NCBI GenBank assembly: GCA_902761635.1
Contig: CACWLG010000052.1
Location: 1-38,755 of the forward strand
Source of the DNA: Oscillospiraceae bacterium
GTDB lineage: Bacteria; Bacillota; Clostridia; Oscillospirales; Oscillospiraceae
Direction of reading: 5' to 3'
DNA length: 38,755 bases
Position 1 is the stretch's first letter. Each line of letters starts with the position of its first letter. The notes beneath the pieces are model-generated. The model was not told the DNA's origin, did no database searches, and saw only the letters and a list, made by a program, of their open reading frames with translations. Shown one piece after another: positions 35,376-38,755 of the stretch. The position numbers and the translations under genes are program-made.

Positions 35376-37106
35376 TCAGTGGAAGCTGTTGGCCCAGTTG
35401 ACCAGGGAGTTGTGCCAGATGTTCTCGATCACGTCCTGGCGCATCCGCTCGGTGACGGGGCCGTTCTTTGCCATCTTTTTAAGGATCACGGCCTGAAGCT
35501 GCTCGACTGTCATGAGATCGTAGGGGATGTCGGGGATCTCCACATCCTCGGGGCGGGCGGCTTCCTTCGCCGGAGCCTCGTCAGGCTCCTTCCCGGCGGG
35601 GTCCTTGATCGGCGGCTTGGGAGCCTCGGCCTTGCTCGCGGGCTTCTTCTCCGCCTTCACGGGGGCGGCCTCAACAGGCTTTGCGGGCTTCTTCTCCGCC
35701 TTCACGGGGGCGGCCTCAACAGGCTTTGCGGGCTTCTTCTCCGCCTTCACGGGGGCAGCCTCAACGGGCTTTGCCTGTCCGTCGTCGGGGGCGAAGATGT
35801 CGCCGCTGCAGCCGGCGAGGCAGACGTTCAGCCGTCCGCCGCCGCTCTCGATGCGCCTGCCGCTGAGAAGACCGATATAGGCGGGGGCCTGCGCCTCCAC
35901 GTTGATCCAGCCGTCGCCGTCGCTGTTGTTCACGGCGACAATGAGCCTGCCGCGCTGGTAGGCATACTGCTGGTTGGTCAGGCAGAGCTGGCGGAAGTCG
36001 CCCCAGACCAGATCCTGCTTCCACTCCCGGTGGATGCGGCCGAGGGCGATGATGAGCAGGGTGTAGGGATTGTTCAGGTAATCGTCCAGATGTTCGTCGA
36101 GGTCGATGTACGGGCGCAGCGAATCGTCCGAGCCGCGCTCCTTGCGTCCGTCGATGCCGAACTCGCTGCCGTAATACACCGACGGGATGCCCGGCAGGGT
36201 ATAGAGCAGGATGTGGACGGGGATGTAATGGGCCTTGTTCATGAGCTTGGTGTGGATGCGCTCCACATCATGGTTGTCCACAAAGTTATAGAGCTTGATG
36301 TGGGGAGGCACCATGCCGTTGGTGCGCTGGACGGTGTGGGCGATCTCAAAGTAGTTGTGGTCGTTGTGGCCGCTGTACAGGGCCTTGTGCAGGGCGTAGT
36401 TGGTGACGGAGTGCAGAGTGTTCTCGTTTGCCCAGCGGGAGTAGTCCCCGTGGATCACCTCGCCCATGAGCCAGAAGTCCGGCTTGACCTCGTCGGCAGT
36501 GCGGCGCAGGGCTTTCATGAACTCAAAGTCCAGCACGTCGGCGGCGTCGAGGCGGATGCCGTCCACGTCAAACTCGCTGACCCAGAAGCGGATCACGTCA
36601 CAGATATAATCCCGGACGGCGGGGTTTCTCTGGTTGAGCTTTACCAGCAGATTGTAGCCGCCCCAGTTGTCGTAGGAGAAGCCGTCGTTATACTCGTTGT
36701 TGCCCCAGAAGTTTACGTTGCAGTACCAGTCCCGATAGGCGGAGGCCTCCCGGTGGGCCTGCAGATCCTTGAACGCGAAGAAGTCGCGCCCGGTGTGGTT
36801 GAAGACGCCGTCAAAAACGACCCGGATGTCCTCTGCGTGGCAGGCTGCGACAAAGTTCTTCAAATCCTCGTTCGTGCCGAGGCGGCTGTCCAGAAGCCGG
36901 TAGTCGGTGGTCTCGTAGCCGTGCCCCACGGACTGGAAGAGCGGGCCGATGTAGAGGGCCGTGAACCCTGACTTCTTCAGCTCCCCGATCCAGGGTAGCA
37001 GGGTGTTGAGCCGATGCACCGGCTCGCCGTAATCGTTCTGCCTGGGGGCCCCGGTGAGACCCAGCGGATATACGTGGTAGAATACCGCCTCATCGTACCA
37101 TGCCAT
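35376..37106 (-). CDS. GH13 alpha-amylase-family enzyme with repeat linker
   Basis: A 576-residue glycoside hydrolase family 13 protein without a signal peptide, so it should act inside the cell on maltodextrin-like sugars. The (beta/alpha)8 domain shows DGVFNH at 99-104, GIRLDAAD at 183-190 with nucleophile Asp187, the acid/base Glu216 in GEVIHG, and NFVDNHD at 274-280 with Asp280. All four conserved regions are intact. After a beta-sandwich-like region to about 440, a Pro/Ala/Lys-rich linker contains three tandem copies of PVEAAPVKAEKKPAK (DNA 35641-35775), then an acidic stretch. A helical C-terminal module of about 50 residues (DLMTVEQLQAVILKKMAKN..) follows, which I cannot name. AAGGAG lies 10 bases before the ATG. 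The promoter is at 37165-37193. Confidence 0.93.
   Translation of the reverse strand: MAWYDEAVFYHVYPLGLTGAPRQNDYGEPVHRLNTLLPWIGELKKSGFTALYIGPLFQSVGHGYETTDYRLLDSRLGTNEDLKNFVAACHAEDIRVVFDGVFNHTGRDFFAFKDLQAHREASAYRDWYCNVNFWGNNEYNDGFSYDNWGGYNLLVKLNQRNPAVRDYICDVIRFWVSEFDVDGIRLDAADVLDFEFMKALRRTADEVKPDFWLMGEVIHGDYSRWANENTLHSVTNYALHKALYSGHNDHNYFEIAHTVQRTNGMVPPHIKLYNFVDNHDVERIHTKLMNKAHYIPVHILLYTLPGIPSVYYGSEFGIDGRKERGSDDSLRPYIDLDEHLDDYLNNPYTLLIIALGRIHREWKQDLVWGDFRQLCLTNQQYAYQRGRLIVAVNNSDGDGWINVEAQAPAYIGLLSGRRIESGGGRLNVCLAGCSGDIFAPDDGQAKPVEAAPVKAEKKPAKPVEAAPVKAEKKPAKPVEAAPVKAEKKPASKAEAPKPPIKDPAGKEPDEAPAKEAARPEDVEIPDIPYDLMTVEQLQAVILKKMAKNGPVTERMRQDVIENIWHNSLVNWANSFH
35641..35775. repeat. Three tandem 45-bp in-frame repeats
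   Basis: Units at 35641-35685, 35686-35730 and 35731-35775 each begin GGCTTCTTCTCCGCC on the plus strand and encode the 15-residue linker unit of the GH13 protein on the minus strand. The first two are identical; the third differs at about three bases. Copy number is likely to vary between strains. Confidence 0.95.
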
Positions 37107-37164
37107 TTGAACATCTCTCCTTCAAAATATGTGCAATTATGTAAAAGAATGAGAATACTTTCGC

Positions 37165-37193
37165 ATTATACCAAGACAGGAAAAGCATTTCAA
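37165..37193 (-). promoter_or_regulatory. Sigma-A promoter for the GH13-phosphatase operon
   Basis: On the minus strand TTGAAA (37188-37193), 17 bp, TATAAT (37165-37170), 59 bp upstream of the GH13 start. It is nearly back to back with the SCP2 gene promoter. Confidence 0.88.
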
Positions 37194-37228
37194 GTGCAAA
37201 TTCAGATGGGGCGGGGCAAAAATAGGAC

Positions 37229-37257
37229 TTGCGAAAGGGGAGAACATCTCCTATAAT
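37229..37257 (+). promoter_or_regulatory. Sigma-A promoter for the SCP2-like gene
   Basis: TTGCGA (37229-37234), 17 bp, TATAAT (37252-37257), 35 bp upstream of the chosen ATG. Confidence 0.82.
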
Positions 37258-37292
37258 ACTATCTGAGAATTATAATGCTGGAGGAAAACGGA

Positions 37293-37631
37293 ATGAAATT
37301 TGCAAGCATTCTCAAGCGCGCCAGATCTCTGGCTGCGGAAGCAGACATCTCCCAGGTGGATTTCCTGGCCGTGCAGATCAATATCGAGGGGGAGGAAAAC
37401 GGCGTATTCTACGTCGAGGTCAAGGACGGCCGCATTTCCGTGGAGCCCTATGAGTATTACGACCGGCAGTGCGCCATCACCATCAGCGATGGTGATTTTT
37501 CCAAGCTTACCCGCGGCAAGCTCGACCCGGCGAAGGCCTATGACGAGGGCAAGCTGCGCGTGGAGGGCGATCTCGGCAGGGCGATGCAGTTTGCGGATAT
37601 CCTGCAGAGCGGGATCAAGGCGCAGCAATAA
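37293..37631 (+). CDS. SCP2 sterol-carrier-like domain protein
   Basis: A 112-residue single-domain cytoplasmic protein resembling the SCP2 fold: an N-terminal helix (MKFASILKRARSLAAEADIS), strands in AVQINIEGEENGVFYVEVKDGRISVEPY, then CAITISDGDFSKLTRGKLDPAKAYDEGKLRVEGDL, the family's KLxPxxAFxxGKLKIxGD block, and a closing helix. SCP2 domains bind hydrophobic or acyl ligands; bacterial stand-alone versions are mostly uncharacterised. The ATG at 37293 is preferred because GGAGG lies 8 bases upstream. An in-frame ATG at 37275 has no such site. It is monocistronic, ending at the hairpin at 37642-37670. Confidence 0.9.
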   Translation: MKFASILKRARSLAAEADISQVDFLAVQINIEGEENGVFYVEVKDGRISVEPYEYYDRQCAITISDGDFSKLTRGKLDPAKAYDEGKLRVEGDLGRAMQFADILQSGIKAQQ

Positions 37632-37641
37632 GATACGGCAG

Positions 37642-37673
37642 ACAGGGCAGTGGGCTTCCCACCGCCCTGTTTC
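37642..37673 (+). terminator. Terminator-like hairpin after the SCP2-like gene
   Basis: ACAGGGCAGTGG (37642-37653) pairs with CCACCGCCCTGT (37659-37670) with one mismatch, followed by TTCTG. The uridine tract is short. Confidence 0.65.
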
Positions 37674-37713
37674 TGAAAGAAGCGGAAGTAGGCCGGGATT
37701 TTTCCTACGACTC

Positions 37714-37741
37714 TTGTAAAAAATTCGCGCCGGGTTATAAT
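37714..37741 (+). promoter_or_regulatory. Candidate promoter for the alpha/beta hydrolase gene
   Basis: TTGTAA (37714-37719), 16 bp, TATAAT (37736-37741), 78 bp upstream of the ATG. Confidence 0.65.
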
Positions 37742-37819
37742 GAATAAAAGCGCACGAGTGAGCAAAGCAGCGGAAAAGCCGGATCGCTTTTCGGCGTCGG
37801 CGCGGGAAAGGATGATTGA

Positions 37820-38755
37820 ATGAATCAAAAAGTGAAAAACCTTCTGTTGACCGGCGGCACCCTGGGTGCGGCCGGGGTCGGCTCCGGGATCACGGCGGGG
37901 GTCGCCTCTCTGATCCTCTTCAACAAGACGCTGCCGCGCCCCAAGGGGACCGACCCGGAGATCATTGACGAGTTTGCCGACCGGGCCAAGATGGAGGAGT
38001 ATGCCGTCCGGATGGCCCCGGTGGGGGAGTGGATGGAGCGGCAGCGCTTCGAGCATGTGTTCCTCCTGTCCCGGGACGGGCTGCATCTGCACGCCATGTA
38101 CCTTGCCGCCGGGAAGCCCTCCGGCAGGCTGGTGATCCTCCACCACGGCTTTACGAGCCATGCCGTCGACAACGCCGCGCACGCCAAATTCTTCCACGAG
38201 CTGGGCTTTGGGGTGCTGCTGCTGGACCTGCGCGCCCACGGGGAGAGCGAGGGAAAGTACGTCGGCTTCGGCGTTCTCGACCGCTATGACACGCTGGAGT
38301 GGGTGCGCTGGGCCAGGGCGCGCTTCGGCAAGGATGTGAAGATCGTGCTGCACGGCACCTCCATGGGCGGGGCGACGGTGCTGATGGCGCTGGGCCTGCC
38401 GGAGATCCAGGAGGCGGTGTCCGCCGTGATTGCCGACTGCGCCTACACCTCACCCGCGGACATTTTCGCAAGCGTGATCCGCAAGGACTATCACCTGCCG
38501 CCCGACCCCATCATCAAGCTCACGAGCATCAGGGCGAAGCGTGCGGCGGGCTACCGCTTCGACGAGTATTCCACCCTGGACGCGCTGCGCTATAACCGCG
38601 TGCCGGTCCTGTTCGTCCACGGGAAGGAGGACAAATTCGTCCCCACCTGGATGAGTCAAAAGAACTACGAGGCCTGCCCCGGCAAAAAGCAGATCCTCCT
38701 GGTGGACAACGCGGGTCACGGCTCAAGCGTGTTTGAAAACCAGCCCCTGTATGAA
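37820..38755 (+). CDS. Alpha/beta hydrolase, 3' end cut by the window
   Basis: An open frame of 312 residues running off the right edge. It starts with an N-terminal anchor or signal helix (LLLTGGTLGAAGVGSGITAG, about 8-35), so the catalytic domain probably lies outside the membrane. The hydrolase core has ILHHGFTSH (oxyanion region), LLLDLRAHGESEGKYVGFG, the nucleophile elbow HGTSMGGAT, the acid in FVHGKEDKFVP and the histidine in VDNAGHGSS, so the triad is complete before the edge. It resembles the YqkD/BEM46-like serine hydrolases of Firmicutes; the substrate is unknown. AAAGGATG lies just upstream of the ATG, and a promoter lies at 37714-37741. Only a few residues are probably missing. 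Confidence 0.9.
   Translation, partial: MNQKVKNLLLTGGTLGAAGVGSGITAGVASLILFNKTLPRPKGTDPEIIDEFADRAKMEEYAVRMAPVGEWMERQRFEHVFLLSRDGLHLHAMYLAAGKPSGRLVILHHGFTSHAVDNAAHAKFFHELGFGVLLLDLRAHGESEGKYVGFGVLDRYDTLEWVRWARARFGKDVKIVLHGTSMGGATVLMALGLPEIQEAVSAVIADCAYTSPADIFASVIRKDYHLPPDPIIKLTSIRAKRAAGYRFDEYSTLDALRYNRVPVLFVHGKEDKFVPTWMSQKNYEACPGKKQILLVDNAGHGSSVFENQPLYE

Noticed and set aside
33942-36971. Open frame of about 1000 codons on the plus strand
   Set aside because: It lies antisense to the clearly coding phosphatase and GH13 genes, has no ribosome site, and has a His/Val/Gly-rich composition typical of the opposite strand of GC-rich genes.
1-38755. Prophage, integrative element or CRISPR array
   Set aside because: No integrase, transposase, phage structural genes, cas genes or regular repeat-spacer arrays were seen. 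The tRNA-Gly 3' end is not followed by an integrase or an obvious repeated attachment site.

Overview
The window looks like a chromosomal segment of a GC-rich, strictly anaerobic Gram-positive bacterium of the class Clostridia. An Oscillospiraceae-like gut organism is my best guess, but no marker gene here fixes the genus. The pointers are a pyruvate:ferredoxin oxidoreductase, a pair of oxygen-sensitive 2-hydroxyacyl-CoA dehydratase-family subunits, a BMP-type nucleoside ABC transporter, DUF1292, BofC-like, DUF937 and STAS proteins, AGGAGG ribosome sites with several TTG starts, and consensus sigma-A promoters. I see no prophage, insertion sequence with transposase, or CRISPR array.

Layout. 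(1) 1-1319: the 3' end of PFOR faces a small membrane-anchored protein. (2) 720-3852, minus strand: an ATP-grasp ligase, a short divergent BCCT-type transporter and the anchored protein form one unit. (3) 3881-4106: a palindromic MITE-like element whose right half recurs, inverted and 93/94 identical, at 27819-27912. (4) 4295-7799, minus: a polysaccharide flippase and a glycosyltransferase made of two complete GT2 modules in tandem. (5) 7821-13607, minus: a BMP binding protein (frameshifted by an internal deletion), an ATPase, two permeases and pseudouridine-5'-phosphate glycosidase, read together as a pseudouridine or nucleoside uptake and salvage locus. (6) 13759-16759, minus: two 2-hydroxyacyl-CoA dehydratase-family subunits and a small membrane protein, with no activator ATPase in the window, divergent from a small P-loop protein. 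(7) 17413-17648: a second structured palindromic element between convergent genes. (8) 17664-21653: tRNA-dihydrouridine synthase, a 619-residue coiled-coil membrane protein, a probable 6S RNA, a DUF1292 protein and a BofC-like protein. (9) 21953-27144, plus: class A penicillin-binding protein, a 93-residue conserved protein, a four-SH3 NlpC/P60 hydrolase, tRNA-Gly(CCC), a 49-residue membrane peptide and a STAS protein. (10) 27230-33816: a DUF937 protein, then a membrane-anchored carboxylesterase-fold protein with a broken catalytic site, a P1-family self-processing peptidase and a Cache-MscS fusion channel. (11) 33876-38755: a HAD-phosphatase lipoprotein, a GH13 enzyme with a 3 x 45-bp repeat linker, an SCP2-like protein and an alpha/beta hydrolase cut by the window end.

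The best candidates for undescribed biology are the 28071-33816 cluster (pseudo-esterase, peptidase and sensor-channel fusion), the tandem GT2 enzyme beside a flippase, the dehydratase pair without an activator, and the two palindromic repeat families. Functional calls rest on motif recognition by eye. No database search was run.
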